Notes: generated from the letters alone by a model not told the origin. Numbered from the stretch's first letter, positions 35,684 to 46,238 are shown. The stretch is 64,000 nucleotides of DNA from Legionella worsleiensis (GCF_001467535.1 NZ_LNZC01000012.1:140546-204545); one strand, 5' to 3'. Translations and numbers: made by a program.

Positions 35684-36801
35684 AATACTGCCTTGATAAA
35701 TGGCCAACTTGGCATTGCTCTTATCACACTCCAGCGTAAAGACCATTCGAGTGTTCCATTCATAAAGCGAGCAAACTGAGATGGATTTAATCTTGAGGCC
35801 AATAGCATGAATAGCTTAGGCGAAAGAGGCATTTGACGTAAAAGAACACGACAAAAACACAGATCCATCCATCTGTCTATAGCCAAGTCTAATACCGGCT
35901 CCTTTAACGGTTTATTCATTGCAATTTGCTGAGCATGATGCCAGGCTCGCTGTTGGATGCGTAAAAAACCATAGCCGCTTGATGCTCTTAATGACCCTTG
36001 GTGCTGGGCAAAAACATGGCATGACTTGGGATCTTGAGCACCTTGCGTAATGCCCATAGGCAAAACGGCGGCCTCTTCCCGTAGGGTATCAAATTCAGTC
36101 GCATAGTGATGAGTGAGTTTAAGACATTCTTGCATCAGTTGTTTGGGTTCATGATACGTTGAACTAAATCGTGTTACTTCGAGCAATGCATGATAAGGAC
36201 TGAATGGTAAGACATAATCAAATTGGCAATAAATATCGTTAGCAACAAGATTATTCATCAGATGAGCTGATGAAGGATCAAAAACAGGTTTTTGGGTTTT
36301 TATCTCAACACCATAAAAGATTTGATGCAGCTTTGCTTTGTTTCTAAGGATGGATTGATTGGGTCTTGTATCGATCACCTGACGAGCAACAAATTGACCA
36401 ATAGAGGTATCCACCACGAAGCAATTTTTTTCTTTGTTTATAGCGAACACTTTGGTGTTCAAGTGTAACTGTTGCCTTGGATCATTTTTGATAGCTGCGC
36501 ATACTTTATCGTAGTAATCTTTGCTCTTGATGATGGCATAAGGGCTGTCATAATCAGTGTGTTCAACAGTTTTTGAGCCGCAACTTAAGCTCCACCTGGG
36601 CCATTGATGAAAAATGATGTCTTTATGGGGAAATTGGGGCATGCTCAACCAAAAACACCAACTGCGATCATCAACATAAGATTCACGTTGTTCCAGAATA
36701 TGAATGGTCTGTGCTCCCGGTGTTTGACTGTAAAAAAAAGCAGTCGCCAAACCAGCACAGCCTCCACCAAGAATTAATACATCACAGTGGTGCGAGGGCA
36801 T
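35680..36801 (-). CDS. crtY: Lycopene beta-cyclase, CrtY type
   Basis: Cyclises both ends of lycopene to give beta-carotene. The 373-residue FAD-fold protein begins DVLILGGGCAGLATAFFY, with the DDRSWCFWLS segment, a VIDTRPN motif typical of bacterial CrtY, and HGSLRASSGYGFLR-like sequence (QGSLRASSGYGFLRIQ). I chose ATG 36801 as the closest start to the FAD loop; the frame continues upstream to 36822. It overlaps the end of crtB by about 20 bp and blh by 4 bp. Confidence 0.9.
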   Translation of the reverse strand: MPSHHCDVLILGGGCAGLATAFFYSQTPGAQTIHILEQRESYVDDRSWCFWLSMPQFPHKDIIFHQWPRWSLSCGSKTVEHTDYDSPYAIIKSKDYYDKVCAAIKNDPRQQLHLNTKVFAINKEKNCFVVDTSIGQFVARQVIDTRPNQSILRNKAKLHQIFYGVEIKTQKPVFDPSSAHLMNNLVANDIYCQFDYVLPFSPYHALLEVTRFSSTYHEPKQLMQECLKLTHHYATEFDTLREEAAVLPMGITQGAQDPKSCHVFAQHQGSLRASSGYGFLRIQQRAWHHAQQIAMNKPLKEPVLDLAIDRWMDLCFCRVLLRQMPLSPKLFMLLASRLNPSQFARFMNGTLEWSLRWSVIRAMPSWPFIKAVL

Positions 36802-37633
36802 GATGGTATTTTCCAAAAACAAAATTAAAACCAGCCCAACTGGCCAGGGTTATTTTTTTGAAATTTGGTATGGATAAACGGCCACTCCAGTATTCATATT
36901 CCCCTTTTGCAACACTTAGTCCAATATGCCGGTAGAGTCTCATGGCAATAAAGACAGTAAAACGAGAGCGCATCGGTATGAACTTTAAGCCGTGGCATGC
37001 GCTTTGGTAATAAGTTTCGGCCAAATTTAGGGTTTTTTTCATTGCCAACTGAGTGGGTAACCGATACTCTTTTTTTAGCACGCAGCCTGGGTCATCAAAT
37101 CCCAGCCATTCCACCGGTAGGTACAAGCGATTCAGCTTGGCATCTTCCATTACATCACGAACAATATTGGTTAATTGCATGGCAACACCTAAGTGACAGG
37201 CATATTGAGTTGCCTGAGCGTCAACACAGCCCAATATGGGACACATCATCTCTCCAACTGTTCCTGCGACCTGATAAGCATATTGAATAAGATCAGGTTG
37301 ATTGCGAATTCTCACTGTTCCCAGATCCTGTTTTATTCCTTCCAGCAAATTTAAGGCTGAGTTTAATGGAACGTTTTGGTGATTAATGAGTTTAATCATA
37401 CCTTGAAGCATTACATCATCAGAGCGGTTTACAGATAATGCGCCAGAAATGGCATCTAACTTTAATAGTGCATCAGTTTTTTGCTTATCATCTACAGCAT
37501 TATCTGCCAAATCATCACAATAGCGGCAAAAAGCGTACAGTTCTGAAGCATGAGCATGTGTCGTTTGTGGCAATAACGTGGCCGCAAAACTAAATGTTTT
37601 AGCGTGCTCCTTAAAGACAGTCTTGGCATCCAT
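36782..37633 (-). CDS. crtB: Phytoene synthase
   Basis: Condenses two GGPP to phytoene, the first committed carotenoid step. The 283-residue trans-isoprenyl synthase fold has both Asp-rich metal motifs: YCDDLADN (about residue 33) and NIVRDVMEDAKLNRLYLP (about 158). A squalene-synthase role is unlikely given the neighbours. It begins 9 bp after crtI. Confidence 0.94.
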   Translation of the reverse strand: MDAKTVFKEHAKTFSFAATLLPQTTHAHASELYAFCRYCDDLADNAVDDKQKTDALLKLDAISGALSVNRSDDVMLQGMIKLINHQNVPLNSALNLLEGIKQDLGTVRIRNQPDLIQYAYQVAGTVGEMMCPILGCVDAQATQYACHLGVAMQLTNIVRDVMEDAKLNRLYLPVEWLGFDDPGCVLKKEYRLPTQLAMKKTLNLAETYYQSACHGLKFIPMRSRFTVFIAMRLYRHIGLSVAKGEYEYWSGRLSIPNFKKITLASWAGFNFVFGKYHHALAPL

Positions 37634-37642
37634 GTAGTGCTC

Positions 37643-39121
37643 CTAAATTGCTGCTTGAGGAAGTAATTTCTCTACCAGCTTGGCAGATGATAATACCCCG
37701 GGTATTCCGGCACCCGGATGTGTACCTGCCCCAACCAGATACAGCCCATTAATTCCTTCAGCCTGATTGTGGTGGCGGAACCAGGCTGATTGATAAAATA
37801 AGGGCGCTACAGAAAATCCGCTTCCCTGGAACGCATGATAATCTGTCTTAAAGTCCATAGGGGTTTTGCTGATGCTGACCGTCAGGACTTCAGACAAACC
37901 AGGTAAACAGGTCTGCTCCAGTTTTCTTATCATTCGCTTGATAAAAGGATCTGTTTGTTTTTGCCAGTCAATGTCACTGCTGAGATTGGGCACAGGGCAC
38001 AGGCAATAGAACGCATCGTGACCATCCGGTGCCATAGTCGAATCAGTTGCTGTGGGGCGATGCAAATAAATCGCCATATCGTTTGACAGGACTTTCTTAT
38101 GAAAAATATCAGCCAGCAGACTTTGATAGTCATCGCCCATAATGATGGTGTGATGGGGCACCTCGGTATATTGTTTTTTCGTACCAAAGTACCAAACAAA
38201 AAGCCCCATAGATGGCTTACTTAAAGCCGTTTTCCATTTAGATACTAAAGGCTGATGCCGGGCATCGATCATGTAACGGTATAAATGCAGGGGATCAGCA
38301 TTAGAAATAACCACATCACAAGCAACACGCTCACCGTTCTGTAGGATTATTGACTGGACTTTTTTATCCACTATTTCAATGTGTTCTACCGGGCAATTCA
38401 AGTGAACCCCGATACCCACCTCGTTCATCAATACTGCTAAGGCTTTAATCAGCTGTCCTGTGCCACCCATCACATAGTGAACCCCCCACTTGCGCTCTAA
38501 ATAGTGAATGAGGCTGTAAATAGAGGTTGTTTCCATAGGGTTGCCACCCACGAGCAAAGGCTGTACTGAGAAGGCTTGTCTGAGGACTGGATGCTTGATA
38601 AAGTCACATACCCACTGCCATACACTTTTGTAAGATTTTAATCGAATCAAGCTTGGTATCAGCTTTGCCATTTGCGTAAACTGATGAAAAGGATGGTCGG
38701 CAAGCTGCTCAAATCCGATTTCATAAATCTCTTTGGAATGAGCTAATAATTTAAGGTAGTTGTCTTTATCTTCCGGTGAAATACGACCAATTTCAGTCAG
38801 CAGTTCTTCTAGTGAACCACCATAATTAAATATCATCCCATCCGGATATAAAAAACGATACCAAGGTTCTATAGGAACCAAGGTGACGTAGTCTTTCAGT
38901 TGACGATCGAATAAAGCAAACAATTCCTCTAAAAGAAAAGGCGCCGTTATTACGGTCGGCCCAGCATCAAAAGTATAACCCTCTTTAACATAGACTTGCG
39001 CTCGACCTCCCAGCATGGGGCATTGACAATACAGATCCACTTCATACCCTTTTGCTCTGGCGCGTAGTGCGGCAGCTATACCTCCTAACCCCCCGCCTAT
39101 AACCGATAATTTTTTGTTCAC
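37643..39121 (-). CDS. crtI: Phytoene desaturase (lycopene-forming)
   Basis: Introduces four double bases of desaturation, phytoene to lycopene, using FAD. The 492-residue protein begins SVIGGGLGGIAAALRARAKG, has YTFDAGPTVIT, and ends with the CrtI signature GLYLVGAGTHPGAGIPGVLSSAK. The ATG overlaps the crtE stop by 4 bp. Bacterial CrtI acts alone, so no zeta-carotene enzymes are needed. The number of steps is inferred from the cyclase and cleavage genes that follow. Confidence 0.95.
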   Translation of the reverse strand: MNKKLSVIGGGLGGIAAALRARAKGYEVDLYCQCPMLGGRAQVYVKEGYTFDAGPTVITAPFLLEELFALFDRQLKDYVTLVPIEPWYRFLYPDGMIFNYGGSLEELLTEIGRISPEDKDNYLKLLAHSKEIYEIGFEQLADHPFHQFTQMAKLIPSLIRLKSYKSVWQWVCDFIKHPVLRQAFSVQPLLVGGNPMETTSIYSLIHYLERKWGVHYVMGGTGQLIKALAVLMNEVGIGVHLNCPVEHIEIVDKKVQSIILQNGERVACDVVISNADPLHLYRYMIDARHQPLVSKWKTALSKPSMGLFVWYFGTKKQYTEVPHHTIIMGDDYQSLLADIFHKKVLSNDMAIYLHRPTATDSTMAPDGHDAFYCLCPVPNLSSDIDWQKQTDPFIKRMIRKLEQTCLPGLSEVLTVSISKTPMDFKTDYHAFQGSGFSVAPLFYQSAWFRHHNQAEGINGLYLVGAGTHPGAGIPGVLSSAKLVEKLLPQAAI

Positions 39122-39951
39122 ACAACATCCTTAATCAGTCGAGGCTGAATATTATGGTACAGTTGCAAAAAAGGTTGCCGTATATCCTGGGGTAATTGGT
39201 GAATGATTGCCTGAGCTTGATGTAAGTGATTACTTGCCAACTCCTGTGCTTGAGACAGCAATATGGGGTTATCCTGATTAAATACGTTAAAAATAGAAAA
39301 ATTAAGCTGGTTTTTGTCTTCTTCCATGTCCGTTATGTCATCAACAATTTGATAACTAATCACTAAGTGACGAATGATTGCTTCGAATAATGAGCACTCA
39401 GTGAGGTGCTCGCTGATAAGTGTCGCAAGCTTAATGCCCAGCATCATTAACTGGCCAGACTTGAGCCAGCAAATATTCTCATAATGGGGTAGCTGAGGTT
39501 TCTTAAGTGTTATTGCGTTAATATCTCGAACTTGGCCTGTGATTGTCTTTGTGACACAGTGATGAATGAGTCGCACAGAGCTACCGATACAGCTATAGGG
39601 TAGAAGAGATGTTGTATGATAAGCCATGGAAATAAGCAGATCACCGTATGCTAGCGCTTTAGCAAGACCAAATTGTTGACACAAAGACTTTTGACCACGG
39701 CGAAAAACGGCATTATCCTGGATGTCATCGTGTATCAAAGAGGCATTATGAAGCATTTCAACAAGAGCTGCACAATGAATGGCTGTCTCAAAGGGAAGTT
39801 GCATGGCTATGGAACAGTTAAAGGTGAGTCGTGCTCTGGTTAGGCTACCGGGTTGTTGAAAGTGAAAACGACTTATTTGCAGCATCTCTTCATCCAGGTC
39901 GTTTTCTATCAGCTGTTTGAATTGAGTCATAAATCCATGTGAATCAAACAT
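39118..39951 (-). CDS. crtE: Geranylgeranyl diphosphate synthase
   Basis: Extends FPP or shorter prenyl diphosphates to the C20 precursor. The 277-residue protein has the first Asp-rich motif IHDDIQDN and the second QIVDDITDMEED. The first motif is DDxxD-like with two residues between, typical of type II GGPP synthases, but short-chain specificity is not certain from sequence. I chose ATG 39951 with AAGG upstream; a GTG at 40008 would add 19 residues. It follows the rhodopsin gene directly. Confidence 0.9.
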   Translation of the reverse strand: MFDSHGFMTQFKQLIENDLDEEMLQISRFHFQQPGSLTRARLTFNCSIAMQLPFETAIHCAALVEMLHNASLIHDDIQDNAVFRRGQKSLCQQFGLAKALAYGDLLISMAYHTTSLLPYSCIGSSVRLIHHCVTKTITGQVRDINAITLKKPQLPHYENICWLKSGQLMMLGIKLATLISEHLTECSLFEAIIRHLVISYQIVDDITDMEEDKNQLNFSIFNVFNQDNPILLSQAQELASNHLHQAQAIIHQLPQDIRQPFLQLYHNIQPRLIKDVV

Positions 39952-40023
39952 TGGTATGTAACCTTGAGTCAAGACGGTGAGAGATATACCCAATGCCTTT
40001 AGCAGCACTGGGTATAGAACAAA

Positions 40024-40779
40024 TTAAGCTTCAGCGTACCCTTCTTCCGCTGACTTGCTTCGGGCAATAAGAAAAATGAGTATTCCGAAACCCGCTTTGG
40101 CAACGATGTCAGCGATAGAGTAGCCTACTTGTAGCGCTACATAACCATCACCACCTGCAAACCCTAAGTTTGGCAGCAAATAAACAATAGGGTAAAAACA
40201 CCAGGCGAAGACAGTCAAATAACACGCCTTGCGAACGAGTGGTTGTGTTTTATGAGGCTGTTTGGAGATGGATGCACGCAGACCAAAGAAGAGCTCGTAA
40301 ACGATATACAGGAAAGGAATCATAGACAATACCCACCACATTAAGCGAGTGGTCATATCAGTTGAAATCTCACCAGGGTAACCCAGCATCACCATTACCG
40401 CAGCTGCCAATCCTAATTTGATTGAACGAGAGCTTGTCTCTTCGTGTGATAACTTCATCACCAGAATAAGCTCTACAAGCAGTAGTGGCACAGTTAACAA
40501 CCAGTCTACATAACGGTAGGCATCGTTAAACGGTTTACCCGATAAAGTAACGGTCTCACCCATGACATTATAAGCATGTTCAAATGAGAAAAAGATTTGA
40601 AGGTAATGATAAGCTGCAATAAAGGTAACCAGACCGGTGATTGAGATGGCCAGACGATATTGGGCAGAAACACGTCCCAGGTTCAACCAGAAAAATAGCG
40701 TTGCCGCCATCATTAAAGCAAATGTAAATGAAAAAACATTATAAAGTAGGTTATACCCTATAAGCCCCATATTATCCAT
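40024..40779 (-). CDS. Light-driven proton-pumping rhodopsin (proteo/xanthorhodopsin type)
   Basis: A seven-helix type I rhodopsin, 251 residues, using retinal to pump protons out of the cell. Visible functional residues are the His partner H58 (AAYHYL), helix C R89, proton acceptor D92, T96 and carboxylate donor E103 (RYVDWLLTVPLLLVE), and the Schiff-base lysine K228 (SIADIVAKAG). This is the D-T-E signature of outward proton pumps. The residue matching the proteorhodopsin colour switch (position 105) is L100, predicting green absorption. The helix C sequence is xanthorhodopsin-like. The ATG has GGAG 8 nt upstream. It is first gene of the operon with all retinal genes behind it. Confidence 0.95.
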   Translation of the reverse strand: MDNMGLIGYNLLYNVFSFTFALMMAATLFFWLNLGRVSAQYRLAISITGLVTFIAAYHYLQIFFSFEHAYNVMGETVTLSGKPFNDAYRYVDWLLTVPLLLVELILVMKLSHEETSSRSIKLGLAAAVMVMLGYPGEISTDMTTRLMWWVLSMIPFLYIVYELFFGLRASISKQPHKTQPLVRKACYLTVFAWCFYPIVYLLPNLGFAGGDGYVALQVGYSIADIVAKAGFGILIFLIARSKSAEEGYAEA

Positions 40780-40999
40780 AATTTATTCTCCAATATAAAT
40801 TTTTTCAAGTGACAACATTTACCAAAACTTCATCAAAATGCCTACATTTTAATTTTATTAAGACAGGAACGTTAAATGTTATTACAACAGTCAAATATAA
40901 AATAAAGGTACTAAAATCAGGCAGTTAAAAGAAGCATCATTGGATAACCTAGCAGAAAAAAAAAGTAAATACAATCCGGCCTGAACATAATCGTTTGTG

Positions 41000-41031
41000 T
41001 TGCAGCAATTAATGTGTCTTTACGTTATAAT
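41000..41031 (+). promoter_or_regulatory. Candidate metG promoter
   Basis: A consensus TATAAT lies at 41026-41031, 34 nt before the metG ATG. TTGCAG at 41000-41005 is a possible -35 but the 20-bp spacer is long. The rest of the 286-bp divergent region must also hold the rhodopsin promoter, which I could not place. Confidence 0.4.
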
Positions 41032-41065
41032 AGAGTGTTTTTCTACTAACGAGTTTTAGAGATCT

Positions 41066-43078
41066 ATGTTGACTGAACGTAAAATGCTGGTAACCAGCGC
41101 TCTTCCTTACGCCAATGGGCATCTCCATCTGGGGCATCTGGTGGAACACATTCAAACCGATATTTGGGTACGTACCCACAAAATGCTGGGCATTATGTGC
41201 CTCAGTGTCTGTGGTGATGATGCGCATGGAACTCCTATAATGCTTAAAGCCGAGCAAATGGGCATTACCCCTGAAGAGTTGACTGCCCAGATCAAATTAA
41301 GTCATGAGCAGGATTTTAAAGCCTTCGCTATAGACTATGATTGTTACCACACCACACATTCCCCTGAAAATCAGGTTTTGGCTTCCGCCATTTATGAACG
41401 GTTACAAGCCGGCGGTGATATCGTAAAAAAAACCATTAGGCAGGCATTTGATCCTGAAAAAAAGATGTTTTTGCCTGACCGTTATGTTAAAGGTACTTGT
41501 CCCAAATGCAGCGCACTGGATCAATACGGTGATAACTGCGAAGTGTGTGGGGCAACCTACTCCCCAACAGAATTGATTGATGCCGTATCGGCTATTTCCG
41601 GAGCAAAACCAATAGAAAAAGATTCGGAACATTATTTCTTTGATTTGCCAAAATACGAAGCATTATTAAAAGAATGGACTGCCAGCGGGCATTTACAAAC
41701 AGAAGTTGCCAATAAACTGGAGGAGTGGTTTGCTGCCGGATTAAAACAATGGGATATTTCTCGTGATGCGCCTTATTTCGGATTCCCTATTCCGGGGACG
41801 AAAGATAAATACTTCTATGTTTGGCTGGATGCGCCTATAGGTTATATGGCCAGTTTTAAAAAATATTGCGATGAGCAAGGTATTTCCTTTGATGAATTCT
41901 GGAATAAGGATTCCAAAACAGAGCTTTATCATTTTGTTGGCAAAGACATCGTGTATTTCCATGCCCTATTTTGGCCAGCCATGTTGGCAGCCAGCGATCA
42001 TCGTATGCCCACAGCCGTTTATACCCACGGGTTTTTGACGGTTGACGGGCAGAAAATGTCTAAATCACGGGGAACATTTCTCGAAGCCCGTACCTATCTC
42101 GAGCATTTGCATCCTGAATATTTGCGTTATTATTTTGCTGCTAAATTAAATGGACGAGTTGACGATCTGGATTTGAATTTTGATGATTTTACCAATAGGG
42201 TTAATGCCGATTTAGTGGGTAAAGTGGTGAATATTGCAAGTCGTTGTGCGGGTTTTATCAACAAACGCTTTGATAACTGTTTGAGTTCTTCTTTGGCTGA
42301 ACCGCAGTTGTATGCCGATTTGCTTGCCGTTAGAGAATCGGTAATTGATTCTTTCGTTTCCCGAGACTACGCCCGAGCCATCAGGCAGATTATGGACTGT
42401 GCTGATAAAGTCAATCAATACATCGATGCAAATAAACCCTGGGTTTTGGCAAAAGACGACACCAGGCTGGCGGAAGTTCATGCAATTTGCACCATGGGAA
42501 TTAATCTGTTTCGTATTTTAATGACTTATTTAAAACCGGTTATACCCATGATGGCTCAGGCTGCAGAGCAGTTTTTGGCTTGTGATGCGTTGACCTGGGA
42601 TTCGGTGAATCAACCATTATTAAATCATCGTATCAATACGTTTAAGCCTTTGATGGTTAGGGTAGAAAAAGAAAAAATTGATGCGATGTTTGCACAAATC
42701 AGGGAATCGTCCATGACAACAGCAGCAGTAGAAAAAAAACAAGACTCGATAGAACAGACCATCAGCATTGATGATTTTGCCAAGGTCGATTTGCGTATAG
42801 CTAAAATCATTTCCGCATCACCGGTTGAGGGCGCAGATAAACTATTGCGCCTGACCCTGGATTTGGGCGATTGTCAAAAACAGGTTTTTGCCGGAATTAA
42901 AAGTGCGTATGCTCCTGAAGATTTAATTGGACGATTAACAGTAATGGTCGCAAATCTGGCGCCACGAACCATGCGCTTTGGTGTTTCAGAGGGAATGGTT
43001 CTGGCTGCAGGTGATGGTAAAGGCATTTATCTGCTGCAACCTGATTCTGGAGCGCTTCCGGGCATGAAGGTGAAATAA
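41066..43078 (+). CDS. metG: Methionyl-tRNA synthetase
   Basis: Charges tRNA-Met. The 670-residue class I synthetase has the HIGH-type motif NGHLHLGHL (about residue 18), zinc ligands [17 protein letters not shown], and KMSKS ([10 protein letters not shown], about 332). A C-terminal EMAP/Trbp tRNA-binding domain (from about 570, [11 protein letters not shown]) dimerises the enzyme. Full length. The stop overlaps the rnfB start (TAATG). Confidence 0.97.
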   Translation: MLTERKMLVTSALPYANGHLHLGHLVEHIQTDIWVRTHKMLGIMCLSVCGDDAHGTPIMLKAEQMGITPEELTAQIKLSHEQDFKAFAIDYDCYHTTHSPENQVLASAIYERLQAGGDIVKKTIRQAFDPEKKMFLPDRYVKGTCPKCSALDQYGDNCEVCGATYSPTELIDAVSAISGAKPIEKDSEHYFFDLPKYEALLKEWTASGHLQTEVANKLEEWFAAGLKQWDISRDAPYFGFPIPGTKDKYFYVWLDAPIGYMASFKKYCDEQGISFDEFWNKDSKTELYHFVGKDIVYFHALFWPAMLAASDHRMPTAVYTHGFLTVDGQKMSKSRGTFLEARTYLEHLHPEYLRYYFAAKLNGRVDDLDLNFDDFTNRVNADLVGKVVNIASRCAGFINKRFDNCLSSSLAEPQLYADLLAVRESVIDSFVSRDYARAIRQIMDCADKVNQYIDANKPWVLAKDDTRLAEVHAICTMGINLFRILMTYLKPVIPMMAQAAEQFLACDALTWDSVNQPLLNHRINTFKPLMVRVEKEKIDAMFAQIRESSMTTAAVEKKQDSIEQTISIDDFAKVDLRIAKIISASPVEGADKLLRLTLDLGDCQKQVFAGIKSAYAPEDLIGRLTVMVANLAPRTMRFGVSEGMVLAAGDGKGIYLLQPDSGALPGMKVK

Positions 43079-43686
43079 TGGCAACAGTAAAAGAGGTTGA
43101 TGCGCTTTTGCCACAAACGCAATGCGGCGAGTGTCATTTTTCCGGTTGCATGCCTTACGCCGAAGCCCTGGTTCAGGGCACTGCCTTAATTAATCAATGT
43201 CCACCGGGTGGCGTTGAAACAGTTAAGGCCTTGGGTGCTTTGTTGCATGTTGATCCTGTACCTTATCTGGATGAAGCCCTTAAACGAACACGTCAACCCT
43301 CTGTTGCCGTGATTCGCGAAGCTGAATGTATTGGCTGCACCAAATGCATTAAGGCTTGTCCTGTAGATGCCATTATCGGTAGCGGTAAACTAATGCATGC
43401 CGTCATTACTCATGAATGTACTGGATGCGGGTTATGTGTTGAACCATGTCCTGTAGATTGTATCGAAATGGTCACTTTGGAACAGGCACAATACAACAAA
43501 GACAGGGCGCGCCAACGATACCATGCTCGAGAAGCACGTTTGTTGCGAGAAGAGCATGAAAAACAACAGCTTTATCGGGAAAAGAGTCAATTGGCACAGC
43601 AGTCACAAGATCTGCTGGATGATAAAAAAGCAAAACAAAATTACATTCAACAGGCGTTGGCTCGGGTTCAAGCAAAAAAAAGATGA
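43078..43686 (+). CDS. rnfB: RnfB-like iron-sulfur protein, orphan
   Basis: A 202-residue electron carrier. The N-terminus has the 4Fe-4S domain of RnfB ([17 protein letters not shown], then CPPGG). Two ferredoxin clusters follow ([16 protein letters not shown] and [17 protein letters not shown]). It lacks the N-terminal membrane helix of true RnfB, and no rnfA, C, D, G or E gene is near. The C-terminus is a charged helix. It lies between metG and nth, overlapping both. It may support Fe-S repair or delivery to Nth, which is only a guess from position. Confidence 0.88.
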   Translation: MATVKEVDALLPQTQCGECHFSGCMPYAEALVQGTALINQCPPGGVETVKALGALLHVDPVPYLDEALKRTRQPSVAVIREAECIGCTKCIKACPVDAIIGSGKLMHAVITHECTGCGLCVEPCPVDCIEMVTLEQAQYNKDRARQRYHAREARLLREEHEKQQLYREKSQLAQQSQDLLDDKKAKQNYIQQALARVQAKKR

Positions 43687-44348
43687 TGAATAAACAAAAA
43701 CGACGAGAACTGTTTGAGCGTTTTCGCAATCACAATCCTCATCCAACAACGGAGTTAAATTACCGCTCTTCTTTTGAGTTATTAATTGCGGTGATTCTCT
43801 CTGCCCAGGCGACCGATGTGAGCGTGAATAAGGCTACAGAACAACTCTATTCTGTAGCGAATACGCCACAAAGTATTCTTGATTTAGGATTGGAGCGGCT
43901 GAAAAGTTATATTAAAACCATAGGATTGTATAACAGTAAAGCGCTTAATATTCTTAAAACCTGCGAGATTTTGATAAAGCAATATCAGGGGGAAGTACCT
44001 AATCAACGAGACGCTTTGGAGTCTTTACCTGGAGTGGGCCGAAAAACGGCCAATGTCGTTCTGAATACGGCTTTTGGGCAGCCCACTATGGCAGTGGATA
44101 CCCACATATTCCGAGTGGCAAACCGAACAGGATTAGCAAAAGGTAAAACTCCCTTGGCTGTTGAATTGGCGTTGCTAAAAAGAATTGAACCTGAGTTTTT
44201 ACATGATGCCCATCATTGGTTGATATTGCATGGCCGCTATATATGCACCGCCCGAAATCCAAAGTGTACCGTTTGTCCTGTGAGCGATTTGTGTGAATAC
44301 AAAAGTAAAAATACATCCATTAATCATTCATCAATGGATGATGAATAG
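43683..44348 (+). CDS. nth: Endonuclease III
   Basis: A DNA glycosylase and AP lyase for oxidised pyrimidines. The 221-residue protein has the HhH motif [17 protein letters not shown] with the catalytic Lys (K in GRKTA), [11 protein letters not shown] with the catalytic Asp, and the 4Fe-4S ligands C-x6-C-x2-C-x5-C ([17 protein letters not shown]). The start overlaps the rnfB stop (ATGA). The C-terminal [10 protein letters not shown] tail is slightly longer than usual. Confidence 0.96.
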   Translation: MMNKQKRRELFERFRNHNPHPTTELNYRSSFELLIAVILSAQATDVSVNKATEQLYSVANTPQSILDLGLERLKSYIKTIGLYNSKALNILKTCEILIKQYQGEVPNQRDALESLPGVGRKTANVVLNTAFGQPTMAVDTHIFRVANRTGLAKGKTPLAVELALLKRIEPEFLHDAHHWLILHGRYICTARNPKCTVCPVSDLCEYKSKNTSINHSSMDDE

Positions 44349-44522
44349 ACAGTGAATTTGATTTTAGGTCGTTAGAACACGTTAAATGTGCAGTCAATTT
44401 TTATAGTGCGTTTTGTTCCTGAGCATTCTTTTTAATAATTTTCATTAAATTGTTCTTTTAAAACACCAATATTTGTGATTTATTATCCTGGAACGTAATT
44501 CTGTGCGAGCAAGGAGAGCTTT

Positions 44523-46238
44523 ATGAGTTGGTGGTCAGTAGTTGATCGAGTTGTGGCTGTGGGTGCGAAGTTGAAAAATAGCGCACTATGGGTTTGGAAT
44601 AATGCCTCAATAGCAAAAATTAAAACAACCTTATACGATTACACGAAAAATACATTGTCACAGATAGTTCAACAAGGCAAAGCCTTGCGTCAAGCAATTC
44701 CAAACTTAAGAAATAATCCTGCCGCAAGAGAAGTGGTTAATGGCATGGCCTATGTTGTCGTAAAGGGTGTAATGCCCATCCTTGCTTTGAATTGTGCGAA
44801 TAATTCCGTACAAAATTACTTTCGTGAAGGCCACGAAGCCGATTCCTGGCTTGAGCCATATTCTGTTTTTTTGGCCGGTTTGTCTTTGGTGGATTATGGA
44901 GTTGAGGCTTATACCTACAGGCAAGGTGTGCAATCATTAATTCATATAACCACTCTTGATGCGGTAGGTCCTGCGGCATTTAATGCCAATAAAATAACGC
45001 CCCCTCCTTCTTTGTGTAAGGAACTGGATTGTAATTTCAAGAGGATATCCAAAGGCATGTTGCGTGAGCCTTTTATCTTGGCTGCCAATGATTTAATGAC
45101 CTGGGCTATAAGTACTGTTCCTTATGGTGGTCAAGCAGCATCTCAGATTATGCGGATATTTTTTAACGGTCGCTATATTACTCGGCTGGTTACTCCTGAG
45201 CGTTGTGAGCGACACAAGGCGATGATGCAGGAGTCTGTTTTTGCCTTAGGATTAACCTATGAAGCATCAACCTTCATCATGGACTATTTGTTGGAAGCGA
45301 CGGTTGGAATTCCTCCTTTTCTATTTCATAGAACTTTGAAGCATTTGATTTTGCTAATGCATGTTAACATGGCCGCTCATATGAATATTCCTTTGGTTGA
45401 GAATAGAGATACAGCATCGGTAATTGATCCTTTAGATCTTTATGAACGAGTCTGTCGCTTTATTGCTGATGTGATTTTTGCTGGATTAATGAAAAGAATA
45501 CCTATTGATTTTAAACCGATAAAAGGTGCCCCTCCTTTAATCCCATTATCTCCGGCATTAAAATTTGGTACCGCATTGTTAAATAATGATAAAGAGCGGG
45601 AAATTAAAAAGGCGCCAGGGTTTTTTAATAAGGCAGTGCACAGGGTTATTCCCTGGATAGTTCCTCCTGTTTTTCAGAGTTGGCGAGATTTTATTAATGA
45701 TCCTATCATTGCGACCTATTGGCATGAAATCCAGAAAGGCAGTTTAAATACGGTTCAGATTATACTTAGTTACAAAGAAAGCAAAACTTCATCGACTTTA
45801 AGATGGATTCCTCCTAAAGCAGTTGCGGTTGCAATTAATCTTAAGTTTGGCATACCGAAAAAACTGACTCAGTTTTTGATTATGTTAAGTAAAGAAGGCG
45901 ATTTTTGGGATTTTTTAGAGGCGTTAAAATCCTGGCTGGAACGAAATGGCGTCAAGGGTGAAGTAGTACTGCTTCCTCATAGTGGTATTGATTTACCAGG
46001 AGAGAGAAAGCTGGCGGCTGTGCCTGTAGAGCTGAATCAACAACCCGTAGAGGCTCCAGAGCAATTGATTTCGACCCGGGCAGAACAAGACGCCATCCCA
46101 GTGGAGCAATTTTTCACTAGAGCACAACCATTAGAGCACGATAATGACATCATTTCTGCTGCAAGTTTATTTGCCCGAAGAAGGGAACTTCCAGATAGCG
46201 AGCCGGTTAAAGGCCAAGCTGTTGGCTATTTTGTGTAA
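44523..46238 (+). CDS. Orphan 571-residue protein; effector candidate
   Basis: Unrecognised. No signal peptide. Moderately hydrophobic helices occur at about residues 78-95 (GMAYVVVKGVMPILALN), 120-135 and around 240-300, but few look like full membrane spans. The last 90 residues are Glu/Pro-rich and polar (VELNQQPVEAPEQL). A clear AAGGAGAG site precedes the ATG. It is monocistronic, with its own hairpin terminator. An effector role is inferred from its size, orphan status and tail. Confidence 0.6.
   Translation: MSWWSVVDRVVAVGAKLKNSALWVWNNASIAKIKTTLYDYTKNTLSQIVQQGKALRQAIPNLRNNPAAREVVNGMAYVVVKGVMPILALNCANNSVQNYFREGHEADSWLEPYSVFLAGLSLVDYGVEAYTYRQGVQSLIHITTLDAVGPAAFNANKITPPPSLCKELDCNFKRISKGMLREPFILAANDLMTWAISTVPYGGQAASQIMRIFFNGRYITRLVTPERCERHKAMMQESVFALGLTYEASTFIMDYLLEATVGIPPFLFHRTLKHLILLMHVNMAAHMNIPLVENRDTASVIDPLDLYERVCRFIADVIFAGLMKRIPIDFKPIKGAPPLIPLSPALKFGTALLNNDKEREIKKAPGFFNKAVHRVIPWIVPPVFQSWRDFINDPIIATYWHEIQKGSLNTVQIILSYKESKTSSTLRWIPPKAVAVAINLKFGIPKKLTQFLIMLSKEGDFWDFLEALKSWLERNGVKGEVVLLPHSGIDLPGERKLAAVPVELNQQPVEAPEQLISTRAEQDAIPVEQFFTRAQPLEHDNDIISAASLFARRRELPDSEPVKGQAVGYFV

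Noticed and set aside
43078-43686. Part of an Rnf electron-transport complex
   Set aside because: No other rnf gene is adjacent and the membrane anchor is missing, so only an RnfB-like carrier is supported.
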